From the NCBI GenBank assembly GCA_028277085.1, contig JANQHL010000250.1:1-52967 (forward strand): 52,967 nt of DNA. Reading direction: 5' to 3'. This stretch comes from Flavobacteriaceae bacterium (GTDB lineage Bacteria; Bacteroidota; Bacteroidia; Flavobacteriales; Flavobacteriaceae). Positions 1-8,229 of this stretch are shown here, piece by piece (position 1 is the stretch's first letter; every line of letters begins with the position of its first letter). Below the pieces are notes generated by a model. It was not told where the DNA came from. It saw only the letters and a program-made list of their open reading frames with translations, and made no database searches. The position numbers and the translations under genes are program-made.

Positions 1-208
1 GTGTTACCTCAGGCGCTGTTGGTAATTTATGTTGCGGGATTAAAGTCATTTTACAATGGGGGCATTTTCCAGGCCCTTTAAAAACTAAAGTATCACAGGA
101 CAAATTGCAGGGGGGGCATACATACAAAGCAGTATCAACTTTTTTTTTGCTTTGAGAGCAACTTAGCTGAAAAACAACAAAGAAAAACAATAGGGATTTA
201 CGGACCAT
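1..208 (-). CDS. Partial lipoprotein with heavy-metal-binding zinc-ribbon-like domain
   Basis: The gene starts with ATG at 208 on the minus strand and runs off the left edge, so only the first 69 residues are visible. The N-terminus is a lipoprotein signal peptide: a charged start (MVRKS), a hydrophobic run, and the lipobox QLSC with the lipidated Cys at about residue 17. Then come cysteine pairs (CPPC, later CPHC after PGK) in the arrangement of the short heavy-metal-binding domain typified by YTCPMHP...PGKCPKCGM. By family analogy it is an outer- or inner-membrane-anchored metal-binding protein of the envelope. The function of the missing C-terminal part cannot be judged. The reading frame is open throughout. 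Confidence 0.7.
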   Translation of the reverse strand, partial: MVRKSLLFFFVVFQLSCSQSKKKVDTALYVCPPCNLSCDTLVFKGPGKCPHCKMTLIPQHKLPTAPEVT

Positions 209-309
209 AGCAGTTTTGTTTTTATGATCGTAAAACTAATGGGTAGTACTTCTTTGCAAAAGGACATTCTTACGCAGCATTGGGACCTGTTTGGACATCC
301 TAGAGCTAT

Positions 310-462
310 CTAAGTGATAGTCCTGTTGGGTTGTTGATCCCAGAGCTGTTGGGGGTAATTTCTCAGGTGTATCTTGCTATAGAAAAGGGTATTGTTCGCA
401 ATGCTTTCGCCCATGGCCTGATACAATTTGTGATTTGGATTATTCATCTCATCAAACTTCAT
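310..462 (-). pseudogene. Possible gene remnant, 50-codon ORF of unknown family
   Basis: ATG at 462 opens a 50-codon frame ending with TAG at 310-312. The composition (MKFDEMNNPNHKLYQAMGES...) looks like a folded soluble protein rather than chance, and the frame stays plausible for five codons upstream of the ATG (FALD before M) before a TAG. That suggests a fragment of a longer decayed gene. I do not recognise the family. It lies close to another gene remnant (GH9, near 4 kb). It could also be a genuine small protein. Confidence 0.3.
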
Positions 463-616
463 GTCTAAAGCAAACTACCGCATCGTATAACCAGATCAGC
501 TTTCACAGTAAAACTCTTATTCGTTGGAACGCCATTGGAGTTGTCGATTAGGGATTTACGCTATTAGTAAGGAAGCAGGACTAGAAACATACGATTTTTT
601 AGGTTTTTGCGTTTTA

Positions 617-632
617 GTAAGATAAATCTTAC
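617..632. promoter_or_regulatory. Inverted repeat immediately before the FIST start codon
   Basis: GTAAGA-TAAA-TCTTAC is a perfect 6-bp inverted repeat with a 4-nt centre, ending 3 nt before the ATG at 636. Its position over the ribosome-binding region suits an operator or a translation-controlling hairpin. It could be chance, since the arms are short. Confidence 0.3.
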
Positions 633-635
633 AAG

Positions 636-1760
636 ATGCAAATATTTCAACGTTCTATCTTGTCATCCGAAATGCTAGCAGAAATGGATATAGGTTTTGA
701 TCCGGATGTCCTTTTTCTTTTTGTATCTCCTCAATTTCGAAAAACAGAAAAAATTGTAAGCGCTTTGTTGAAGCGCCATTCAGATACCATTGTTGTCGGA
801 TGTTCCACAGCCGGGGAGATCATAGGAGATCTGGTATTGGACGGTAGTATTGTACTCACTGCCGTAAAATTTAGAGCCACCAGGATCCGTTTGGCCGAGA
901 CTTTTGTAAGTGATCATAAAGACAGTCTATCTACGGGTCACTACCTGTACGAACAACTTCGCGCTGAAGATCTGAAGCATATCCTTGTTTTTAGCGATGG
1001 GCTTCTGGTCAATGGGGCGAACCTGGTTAAGGGACTTAATCAAGATTCTGATACTTCCGTTAGTATTACCGGTGGTCTCGCGGGAGATGGTGTTGATTTT
1101 GGGAGCACCTTTGTAATATCTAACCAGGGAATTGCTTCCGGAAAAATTGTAGCCTTGGGACTGTACGGTAATGCATTGAAAGTAGGTTACGGGTCAAAAG
1201 GAGGATGGGATAGTTTTGGTATGGAACGTCTGGTGACCAGGTCAAAGGATAATATCCTTTATGAGTTGGATGGATTTCCTGCCCTTGAGTTGTATAAATC
1301 GTTTTTAGGAGATAAGGCCGAAGAATTGCCTAGCTCGGGTTTACTGTTTCCGTTGAGTTTACGAGATGAAGAGCATCAAATTCCAGTGGTACGTACCATT
1401 CTTTCTATAGATGAGACCACCCAGAGCCTGACTTTTGCAGGTAACATACCCGAGGGGGCCTATGTTCGGTTGATGAAGGCCAATGTAGATCACCTTATCA
1501 ATGGTGCAGAACAATCTGCAAGAATTGGCGCGCTTGAAGAAGCGTCAGGAGATCAGTTGGCTTTTCTAATTAGTTGTGTGGGCAGACGTTTGGTGCTCAA
1601 ACAGTTGGTGGAGGAAGAAGTAGAAGCAGTAAACGGTATTCTGGGTAAAAATACCTTCACTACGGGCTTCTATTCGTATGGAGAGATTGCGCCTTTTGAT
1701 CAGTTCTCGCCATGCACCTTGCATAACCAAACCATGACTATAACGACATTTACCGAATGA
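636..1760 (+). CDS. FIST-domain sensory protein
   Basis: A 374-residue soluble protein that matches FIST (F-box and intracellular signal transduction) sensors: an N-terminal FIST half (about 25-215, with the glycine-rich TGGLAGDG segment near residue 147) followed by FIST_C (about 215-355), ending in the typical GFYSYGEIAP...LHNQTMTI. FIST domains are proposed to bind small ligands such as amino acids and feed the signal to a kinase. No membrane segments are seen. The stop overlaps the next gene by 4 bp (ATGA), so it is translationally coupled to the hybrid histidine kinase and probably acts as its input subunit. The ligand is unknown. Confidence 0.85.
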   Translation: MQIFQRSILSSEMLAEMDIGFDPDVLFLFVSPQFRKTEKIVSALLKRHSDTIVVGCSTAGEIIGDLVLDGSIVLTAVKFRATRIRLAETFVSDHKDSLSTGHYLYEQLRAEDLKHILVFSDGLLVNGANLVKGLNQDSDTSVSITGGLAGDGVDFGSTFVISNQGIASGKIVALGLYGNALKVGYGSKGGWDSFGMERLVTRSKDNILYELDGFPALELYKSFLGDKAEELPSSGLLFPLSLRDEEHQIPVVRTILSIDETTQSLTFAGNIPEGAYVRLMKANVDHLINGAEQSARIGALEEASGDQLAFLISCVGRRLVLKQLVEEEVEAVNGILGKNTFTTGFYSYGEIAPFDQFSPCTLHNQTMTITTFTE

Positions 1761-3535
1761 GTACCTACCACAGACTCCTTAAGCGCCAACTCAAAAAAAT
1801 TGATCTAAGCGAAAAAGACCGGAAACCCATTGCTGACTTTTTGGAGATGGTGGACACGGCCTACCACTCTTTTGATCGGGATGTGGATCATTTGGAAACC
1901 ATTTTGGAAAAGAGTTCCCAGGAACTCTATGAAGCTAATAGACGGCTCCGGGATGATGTAATGATGGTGTCTCAGCAGCTTACTAATGTTGCGGCAAATA
2001 TTAAGGATGTCATCTTTGAAATGGATACCTCCGGGAATTGGACCTATTTGAATCCTGCGTGGGAAGTTTTGATGGGTTGTTCCGTTTCGCAAAGCCTGGG
2101 AACACCCTATCACCTTTGTTTTAAAAATAGCGAGGGCGTTCCCATGGGGGATTTTCTAGATGTCAACACTATGGGCCTGGGTGAATCCAGCCGAAGAATT
2201 GAGATTACCTCAGGTCAAGGGGTACGGAAATGGATAGCCTTATCCTTAAAACCTCTACTATCTGAGGTAGGAAGTATTTTGGGTTATATCGGAACGCTTT
2301 CGGACATCACGCAGCTGAAAAAAACGGAATTGGCGATGATGCGTGCCCATCGAACAGCTACTAAAGCCAACAAGGCAAAGGACGATTTTTTGTCAATGAT
2401 GTCCCATGAAATTCGCACGCCCCTTAATGCAGTGATTGGAATAAGTAATTTACTGCTTTTAGAGAACCCAAAAGCGGATCAGATGGAAAATCTGGATGCC
2501 TTGCGGTACTCATCAGAGCATCTGCTATCCCTGGTGAATGATATTCTTGACTTCAATAAGATTGCCTCGGGCTCTATGAAATTGGATGCGCATGTCTTTG
2601 ATCTACGAGGATTGCTCGAGAAATTAGAAAGGATTTTTCAGCCCAATGCCAAAGAGAAACAAATTGCCTTAAGGGTAACCACAGATCCGGAATTGCCGGA
2701 CCTGATAGTAGGGGATAGTTCCGGAATATCCCAGGTGTTGACCAACCTGCTCAGCAATGCTCTTAAGTTTACGGAAGCAGGAGGAGTTTCTTTACGGGTA
2801 AAAGTACTTCATACAACCGCTTCCAAATGTGAGCTTTCCTTTGCTATTGAGGATACCGGAATTGGAATCCCCAAAAAACGCCTGGAAACTATTTTTAATC
2901 CTTTTGAGCAAGCAGATTCCAGCATTGGCAGGGAGTATGGTGGTTCAGGATTGGGGTTGGCTATTTGTCAACAACTTCTGCAATTAATGGACAGCAGTTT
3001 GGAGGTGGTCAGTAAGGAAGGTCGGGGAACCACCTTTAGTTTTGTTTTAAATCTGGGAAAAACCAGCGAAACTACTCCGGTAAATGTAATTCCCGAAGTA
3101 TCCGCTTTAACAGAGGAGGAGGACTTTCCCCTTAAAGGCGTACGTATTCTGGTTGCCGAGGACAACAGAGTAAATACCATGGTTATTGAAAAGTTTCTGA
3201 AGAAATGGCAAGCCGATTATGATTTAGCCGAAAATGGGAAAATAGCCACCGAAAAAGCAGCTTCTCAACGTTATGATTTGATTTTAATGGATCTTCATAT
3301 GCCGGTGATGGACGGTTTTGAAGCGGCCAAGACCATTAGGGAATCGAAACTTTCCAAAAACAAGTCGGTACCAATTTATGCACTATCAGCTTCAACAGGA
3401 GTATATACGGACAGAAACATTAAAGATTTTGGTATGGGAGGGCTGATTCCAAAACCTTTTCACCCGGGAAAACTATTGCAGCAACTGGTTCTGATCGTAA
3501 AAGAAAGCCTCGCGGATCACTACCTTAAGTTATAA
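1757..3535 (+). CDS. PAS-containing hybrid histidine kinase
   Basis: 592 residues, cytoplasmic, without membrane segments. Order: an N-terminal coiled-coil-like region (about 1-75), a PAS domain (about 78-190), a HisKA dimerisation domain with phospho-acceptor His217 in SHEIRTPLN, a HATPase with the N box (NLLSNALKF, about 330), G1 (DTGIGIP, about 366) and G2 (GSGLGLA, about 396), then a C-terminal receiver domain (about 462-585) with acidic D469, phospho-acceptor D512 in MDLHMPVMDG and K566. All catalytic residues are present. It overlaps the FIST gene by 4 bp and is followed by a single-domain response regulator, giving a FIST-kinase-regulator relay whose output is not obvious here. Confidence 0.93.
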   Translation: MSTYHRLLKRQLKKIDLSEKDRKPIADFLEMVDTAYHSFDRDVDHLETILEKSSQELYEANRRLRDDVMMVSQQLTNVAANIKDVIFEMDTSGNWTYLNPAWEVLMGCSVSQSLGTPYHLCFKNSEGVPMGDFLDVNTMGLGESSRRIEITSGQGVRKWIALSLKPLLSEVGSILGYIGTLSDITQLKKTELAMMRAHRTATKANKAKDDFLSMMSHEIRTPLNAVIGISNLLLLENPKADQMENLDALRYSSEHLLSLVNDILDFNKIASGSMKLDAHVFDLRGLLEKLERIFQPNAKEKQIALRVTTDPELPDLIVGDSSGISQVLTNLLSNALKFTEAGGVSLRVKVLHTTASKCELSFAIEDTGIGIPKKRLETIFNPFEQADSSIGREYGGSGLGLAICQQLLQLMDSSLEVVSKEGRGTTFSFVLNLGKTSETTPVNVIPEVSALTEEEDFPLKGVRILVAEDNRVNTMVIEKFLKKWQADYDLAENGKIATEKAASQRYDLILMDLHMPVMDGFEAAKTIRESKLSKNKSVPIYALSASTGVYTDRNIKDFGMGGLIPKPFHPGKLLQQLVLIVKESLADHYLKL

Positions 3536-3541
3536 AATTCT

Positions 3542-3579
3542 ATTTTGTTTAGTATTTTTGAAAAAAAATTAAACAAAAT
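3542..3579 (+). promoter_or_regulatory. Inverted repeat enclosing a -7 box before the response regulator
   Basis: Two perfect 10-bp arms (ATTTTGTTTA at 3542-3551 and TAAACAAAAT at 3570-3579) enclose TATTTTTG at 3553-3560, an exact Bacteroidetes TAnnTTTG -7 box. The right arm ends on the first base of the TTG start codon. This looks like a promoter internal to the operon with an operator over the start site. No convincing -33 element was seen. Confidence 0.4.
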
Positions 3580-3980
3580 TGAAAAAGAAGATTGTGTTTT
3601 ATGACTTGATCTACCTGATCGATGATGCCAAGGCTGTTAATCGTCTACACAAACTGTTGCTTGGAAAAATAGGAGTAGAAGCTACAATTCGTTCGTTTAC
3701 TAATGCACTATGCGCATTGGATGACCTGGCGCAAGAGGCTCCCTGTCGTTTAGGAATTCTGATACTCCTGGACATGAGCATGCCAGCGATGAGTGGGCTG
3801 GAGTTTTTGGAACGAATGGTAAGGGCATCCTATCCTCTGAATATCGATGTACTTATTGTAACCTCCTCTGACCGGGATAACGATAAATACCTGGCCTTTG
3901 AATATCCACAATTTGTGGTAGGGTATACTCATAAACCTTTAGGAACGCAATACTTGAGGGAAATGGCATTGGGCAAATAA
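3579..3980 (+). CDS. Single-domain response regulator (CheY-like)
   Basis: 133 residues forming one receiver domain: acidic pair IDD near residue 14-16, phospho-acceptor D65 in LLDMSMPAMSG, a switch Thr/Ser in VTSSD, and the conserved Lys in HKPL. There is no output domain. It resembles the phytochrome-associated Rcp1-like regulators common in Bacteroidetes. The start is TTG at 3579: a stop lies three codons upstream and the next in-frame Met falls inside the phosphorylation motif. The C-terminus ends exactly where the GH9 remnant begins, and the last helix looks slightly short, so the 3' end may have been altered by the rearrangement that brought in the cellulase fragment. Confidence 0.85.
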   Translation: MKKKIVFYDLIYLIDDAKAVNRLHKLLLGKIGVEATIRSFTNALCALDDLAQEAPCRLGILILLDMSMPAMSGLEFLERMVRASYPLNIDVLIVTSSDRDNDKYLAFEYPQFVVGYTHKPLGTQYLREMALGK

Positions 3981-4408
3981 AGGATGATGATTTCCACTGG
4001 GGCAGCAATAGTGATGTGCTCAATGCTGCAATGCTCATGGCACAGGCTAATCGTTTGACAAAGCATCCTAAGTACCTAAAAGGGGTACAGCAGGCCATGG
4101 ATTACGTACTGGGTAACAATGCCAACGGATTTAGTTATGTCACAGGGTATGGCCACAGAACCCCAATGTTTATCCATCACCGGCAAAGTTCCGCAGACGG
4201 TATTCCCGAACCTGTTCCGGGATTGTTGGTCGGTGGACCCAATAGCAGGTTGCAGGATGCATCTAGCGGGGTGATCTATCCGGCAAATGTTCCTCCGATG
4301 AAAGCATGGGTAGATCAAGAACCCAGTTATGCAAGCAATGAAATCTGTTTGAATTGGAATGCCCCGCTGACCTATATTCTGGGCTTTTTAGAGCAAGAAT
4401 CATACTGA
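3977..4408 (+). pseudogene. C-terminal remnant of a GH9 family cellulase
   Basis: The reading frame contains only the last ~140 residues of a glycoside hydrolase family 9 enzyme. Recognisable pieces are FHWGSNS, then GH9 signature 1 (SYVTGYGHRTP...IHHR) and signature 2 (WVDQEPSYASNEI), which holds the proton-donor Glu; the catalytic Asp pair (DAGD) and the N-terminal Ig-like domain are absent. Homology starts at the end of the response-regulator gene, with no start codon or signal peptide of its own. It reads as the scar of a deletion or recombination. A short GTG-initiated peptide is possible but would not be an active cellulase. Confidence 0.85.
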
Positions 4409-4457
4409 AGAGGCACAGTTAAACCGAAAACTACATTACAGCGTTAGACTTACTGAC

Positions 4458-5390
4458 TCATTGGTTTACACCTTGCCCGTTTTCCGAATTCATTTTGTTT
4501 AAAAAACGTATCGTATTTAGTTTTACCTGCTCGCCTTCCTTGCCCCACCAGACAAAATGCCCCCCGGCTTTGACGTATTCCATAGTGAGGTTCGGGATCA
4601 TTTTTTCCAATCGTTTAGGATGTTCCATGCTTACATCAATATCAACCGTGGAATGAACCGCGTAGGTGGGGCATTTAATTTTTGACCAGTCGGTATGCTC
4701 AAGTTGCTGTGCCTTCCTTACTTCATCCAGCATTCCCTCATAAAAGGCGTCCATTGGGGTCATTGATTCAATAAACAGCATAAAAGTTCTTTTGCTTTCC
4801 GGACTATTCAACACTTCCCTCGCTATTGTGTTTTTTTCTTTTCGTGTTAAATCTGCTTCTGTTTTTAAGAAGGCCTTGATAGTCGTTTTAGGAAAGTATT
4901 TAGCGGATGCCTTTAATAGCTTGGAAATCCACTTTTTACCCTTTTCGCTCAGTACCAGCTTGCCAAGAAAGGAATTGGCAGATGCTGCATTGACCTCATA
5001 CTTGCCCGTAATTGCACTCCAGAGTACCAGAGATTTTGTGGGGTATTTTGAGGCATAATATAAAGCAGAAAGGCCACCCATGGATATTCCAAAAACATTG
5101 ATCTTACCTTCAATTTTGAGCGACTTCACCACTTCATAATAAATGTCCGCGTGTTCTGCTATACTTCTTGCCCTTTTCAATGGCAAGTCATAATATCCGG
5201 GGCGATTTATGGATAGTATGCGATAGCCTTCCCTACATATCCATTTAAAAGCCAGGGCCGCTTTAAAGCTGGTGCCACCACCGGTGGAGAATAGCAAGAT
5301 GTTACCATTAATAGGTCCCATATCCAAATACTGAACAGCACCATATGCTGTGGAGGCTGCTTTAAACCTAATGTTTATTGATTTCTCCAC
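4458..5390 (-). CDS. Alpha/beta-hydrolase fold protein
   Basis: 310 residues, no signal peptide. The nucleophile elbow is GISMGG with Ser103; the likely acid is D250 or D252 and the catalytic His is H278 in AGGHFVWW. A glycine-rich oxyanion region (STGGGT, about 35-40) precedes them. The architecture fits a small-molecule esterase or lyase of the AB-hydrolase_1 group; the substrate cannot be predicted. It lies 34 bp downstream of the saccharopine-dehydrogenase-like gene on the same strand, so they probably form an operon. It converges with the GH9 remnant. Confidence 0.85.
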   Translation of the reverse strand: MEKSINIRFKAASTAYGAVQYLDMGPINGNILLFSTGGGTSFKAALAFKWICREGYRILSINRPGYYDLPLKRARSIAEHADIYYEVVKSLKIEGKINVFGISMGGLSALYYASKYPTKSLVLWSAITGKYEVNAASANSFLGKLVLSEKGKKWISKLLKASAKYFPKTTIKAFLKTEADLTRKEKNTIAREVLNSPESKRTFMLFIESMTPMDAFYEGMLDEVRKAQQLEHTDWSKIKCPTYAVHSTVDIDVSMEHPKRLEKMIPNLTMEYVKAGGHFVWWGKEGEQVKLNTIRFLNKMNSENGQGVNQ

Positions 5391-5424
5391 GGTTTGTATG
5401 CTGTTTTACGGACTATTCTTACTG

Positions 5425-6537
5425 TTAGTTGATTGGTAGTTCTTCTGCCACTAATACTACACCTTTGCTTTTTAAGTCTTCAAACAGTCGATGCGTATTA
5501 ATAACTTGTCCCATCAGGTGCAAACCAGGCCTGGGAATAGCACTGTCCGTATACTGGTTCAGCAAGGCCAATAGCGCATAGGCTGTAAGTTCAAAACCAT
5601 TGTCAGCTAAAAGGTGCAGCTTTATTTTTTTTGGTTTTCCTTTTTGCGATCCGCTGGCAACTACTACCAATTCAACTTTTGGATCTTTTGTGTTCTTGTT
5701 TTTAATCCTTCGAAAGAACAGCTGGCTGCTAACATACAAGCTTAATCGTTTACTGAACTTTCCTAGTACAAAGGCTAGCGGAAAGATGAAATTATCGATG
5801 TATTCGTCAAATCCTGAGGCATAAACGCCGCAATTGTGCAATCCCAGTTCGGTTTCAATACCATGGATCTCCCGCATCTGTACCGGGTAACAAGCCCTTT
5901 TTCCAAAGTGCTCGGAGAATTCAAATTGTCTGGCACTTTTATGATCGGCTTTTTTCCAATAGTCATTTTCCAGGATTTGGGCGTTGGGTTCCATAACTTC
6001 ATAAAGGATCTCTTTGATGGCTCCGGGTTGCTCAAAAACACCTTCCATAGCCATAAACACCTGGGCTTCATCGAGGTTGTCAAAATAGGTGTTGGCCATT
6101 CTTAGCATAGGAGTGATCAGTCCTGGATGGAAACCGGATTGGGTTATAAACAGGCGGTCGTTCTTTTTGATACTACCTTCATACTTTTTTAGGGTATCGA
6201 CCACATCGCCTCGAATCAAAATGTCTATGAGATCAACACTACTTTCCAGAGCGGCTTCGGCAATTATCCCAATATGATCCGGAAGGGTAGCGGTGACAAT
6301 GGCGAGATCTACTTGCTTGAATAACTGCAAAAGTGAATTTTTATCGGTCGCATCTAAGTGTGCCGCTTCTATGGCTGCTTCGGGATATTGGGAGATCAAC
6401 TCAGTTCGTAATACCTTGCTTTTTTCGAGATCTGGGCCACCAATTATCACGTTGCAGTTGGAAGATGCAGCTAAACACTTCACCAGCGCTTTACCTACTC
6501 CGCCATACCCGCCGATTACCAATATCCTAGAAGTCAT
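5425..6537 (-). CDS. Saccharopine dehydrogenase-like NAD(P)-binding protein
   Basis: 370 residues. An N-terminal Rossmann fold with GGYGGVG at residues 9-15, followed by the long Sacchrp_dh_NADP-type half (about 1-130) and an alpha/beta C-terminal domain. It resembles the trans-acting enoyl reductase / saccharopine dehydrogenase family, members of which reduce or oxidise diverse substrates; lysine biosynthesis is not implied. It is the first gene of a likely two-gene unit with the downstream hydrolase. The substrate is unknown. Confidence 0.8.
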   Translation of the reverse strand: MTSRILVIGGYGGVGKALVKCLAASSNCNVIIGGPDLEKSKVLRTELISQYPEAAIEAAHLDATDKNSLLQLFKQVDLAIVTATLPDHIGIIAEAALESSVDLIDILIRGDVVDTLKKYEGSIKKNDRLFITQSGFHPGLITPMLRMANTYFDNLDEAQVFMAMEGVFEQPGAIKEILYEVMEPNAQILENDYWKKADHKSARQFEFSEHFGKRACYPVQMREIHGIETELGLHNCGVYASGFDEYIDNFIFPLAFVLGKFSKRLSLYVSSQLFFRRIKNKNTKDPKVELVVVASGSQKGKPKKIKLHLLADNGFELTAYALLALLNQYTDSAIPRPGLHLMGQVINTHRLFEDLKSKGVVLVAEELPIN

Positions 6538-6650
6538 ATTACATGCTTAAATGGACAATAGTCTTTAGGAAGTATCAAATAAACCCTTTTTGAAGCGATA
6601 TCAATTGTCCGCCTTGCTTGCATTCCGGATGGTGGATTTCAGTATTTTGG

Positions 6651-6908
6651 TTAAGATTTCAAATGATGTTGCTCCAAAAAACCATCCAATTCTTTAATAG
6701 AAGGGTTTTTTAAAAAATCCGCACCATAGGTCACCGTAGGAAACTTTAACTGGCCGTCATACAGGGCCCGCACTTCTTTATCCGCTTCCGGTTGGGTCTC
6801 CACGTTATAGTCTTCAAATTCTATCCATTCGGATTGGAGATAGTTGCGAAGATTAGCGGATTTGGGACACCAATTCGTACCGTACAATTTCAATTTTTTT
6901 TCAGCCAT
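6651..6908 (-). CDS. Glutaredoxin-like protein with CPKS motif
   Basis: 85 residues of a thioredoxin-fold mini-protein: YGTNWCPKS at 9-17 (redox Cys14, with Ser at the resolving position, a monothiol arrangement), and the cis-Pro region FPTVTYG. The gene overlaps the 3' end of the upstream antiporter gene by 8 bp, so the two are translationally coupled. That association suggests thiol-based control or repair of the transporter, or a shared response to electrophile or oxidative stress. Known KefB/KefC systems respond to glutathione adducts, but no such mechanism can be shown here. Confidence 0.85.
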   Translation of the reverse strand: MAEKKLKLYGTNWCPKSANLRNYLQSEWIEFEDYNVETQPEADKEVRALYDGQLKFPTVTYGADFLKNPSIKELDGFLEQHHLKS

Positions 6909-8091
6909 GGGTTTTCATTCCAAATAGTTTTGCAAAGGTAGGTTGAATTCGTTCTGCCTGGCTAACAATAAAAGGGGTTACCGACATTAGCAGAATAGAC
7001 ACCGCTAAAAAGATCTGATAGTTGTTTTGGCTGATAAGATCGTACTTCAGGCCACTTTGTGCCAAAACAAAGGAGAACTCCCCAATCTGGGCTATGGAGA
7101 AGCCCACGGCCAGCGCGGTTTTCCAATCCAACTTCATCACCTTAACCGCGAGTATCCCGGCAACGGCCTTCACTAACAGAGCAAAGAAAAACCAGAATAC
7201 GATCCAACCAAAATCGGTTGTAAAAATGTTGTAGTCCAATAACATCCCCATAGAGATAAAGAAAAAACTCATGAATACATACCGAAACGGAAGAAAACAG
7301 GAGATGGCCATCCTGTGGTATTCGGTTTCTGCTATAATCAACCCGGCAATAAAGGCACCGAGTGCCAGGGAGAGCCCTAATTCTTCCGTCAATAGGGCAA
7401 TACCGGTTACGATGAATACAAGCGCAATTAAAAAGACTTCCTGACTTTGCACTTTCATCACCGTTTTCAGGAAAAAGGGGATGACAAAGCGGGCCAGTAA
7501 ATAGGCAATGCCTCCCATTACAACAAGCTTTCCTAACAACCAAAGTAAGGCTTCCAATGGACTGCTATCACCTGCCCCAGCCAGGATAGGCGTAAAGAGC
7601 ATTAAGGGGACAATCATGATGTCCTGGAACAAGAGTACAGCAAGAATAAATTTACCATGGGAGGTAGTGATCTTATTGGTATCCTGGAGAACTTTTATAA
7701 CGATAGCGGTACTACTCAACGCATATAAAAACCCCCAAAAGATACTTTCTTCCCATGAAGGCCGCATTAATAACCAAATTAATCCTGCTGTGAGGAAAAT
7801 GGTAAAAAATACCTGCGAAGCGCCGCCAATCAATACATAGTCTTTTATCCGCTTGAGATTACTGAAGGAGAACTCCAGCCCAACCGTAAAAAGCAATAGG
7901 ATAATCCCAATTTCGGCATATACCTCAACTTCTTCCATATCCGCAAAGTACTTGCTGGTATTCGGGCTAAGTAAAACCCCCGTGATCAGGTAACCAATAA
8001 TGTACCGGATTTTGAGGAATTTACAGATAATGATTACCGCTGTAGCTACGCCAAAAATGGCAAACAGGTTAAGAAGAACATGGTGTTGCAT
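6901..8091 (-). CDS. CPA2-family cation:proton antiporter
   Basis: 396 residues and about 12 hydrophobic segments of the Na+/H+ exchanger domain typical of KefB/KefC and RosB-like transporters, with the conserved GYLITGVLLSP near residue 35, and the family regions LTVGLEFS and SSTAIVIKVL. There is no C-terminal RCK/TrkA-N domain, so it is shorter than E. coli KefC (about 620 aa). It probably exchanges K+ or Na+ for H+ across the inner membrane. The glutaredoxin-like gene overlaps its 3' end. It is divergent from the cNMP-domain kinase at 8230, with no clear promoter box between them. Confidence 0.9.
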   Translation of the reverse strand: MQHHVLLNLFAIFGVATAVIIICKFLKIRYIIGYLITGVLLSPNTSKYFADMEEVEVYAEIGIILLLFTVGLEFSFSNLKRIKDYVLIGGASQVFFTIFLTAGLIWLLMRPSWEESIFWGFLYALSSTAIVIKVLQDTNKITTSHGKFILAVLLFQDIMIVPLMLFTPILAGAGDSSPLEALLWLLGKLVVMGGIAYLLARFVIPFFLKTVMKVQSQEVFLIALVFIVTGIALLTEELGLSLALGAFIAGLIIAETEYHRMAISCFLPFRYVFMSFFFISMGMLLDYNIFTTDFGWIVFWFFFALLVKAVAGILAVKVMKLDWKTALAVGFSIAQIGEFSFVLAQSGLKYDLISQNNYQIFLAVSILLMSVTPFIVSQAERIQPTFAKLFGMKTHG

Positions 8092-8229
8092 GTGGTGGTC
8101 TTTAGGAGGGTTTAAATTACGAATATTAAGGGTTTGGGAAAATGAAAATTTAAGAATGCAATTGCCCAGGAGTTCGTTATCTTTCGGTAAGGAAAACCAC
8201 CACTTTCCGGAACCAGTTTACAAGAAAAA

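Larger units (their letters stand above)
209..635. other. Long weakly coding interval upstream of the FIST gene
   Basis: About 430 bases without a recognisable gene. The plus strand is broken by stops. The minus strand carries one 50-codon ORF (listed separately) that reads like real protein but ends abruptly. A 6-bp inverted repeat sits directly before the FIST start codon. No clear TAnnTTTG promoter or terminator was found, so this may be decayed coding sequence. Confidence 0.5.

Noticed and set aside
4016-4408. A functional small protein gene starting at GTG 4016
   Set aside because: The frame continues upstream as GH9 sequence without a start, and the piece is only the C-terminal part of the catalytic domain.
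6550-6625. GGACAAT/ATTGTCC repeat as a regulatory dyad
   Set aside because: The arms are 7 bp, about 50 nt apart, with no promoter box nearby; probably chance.
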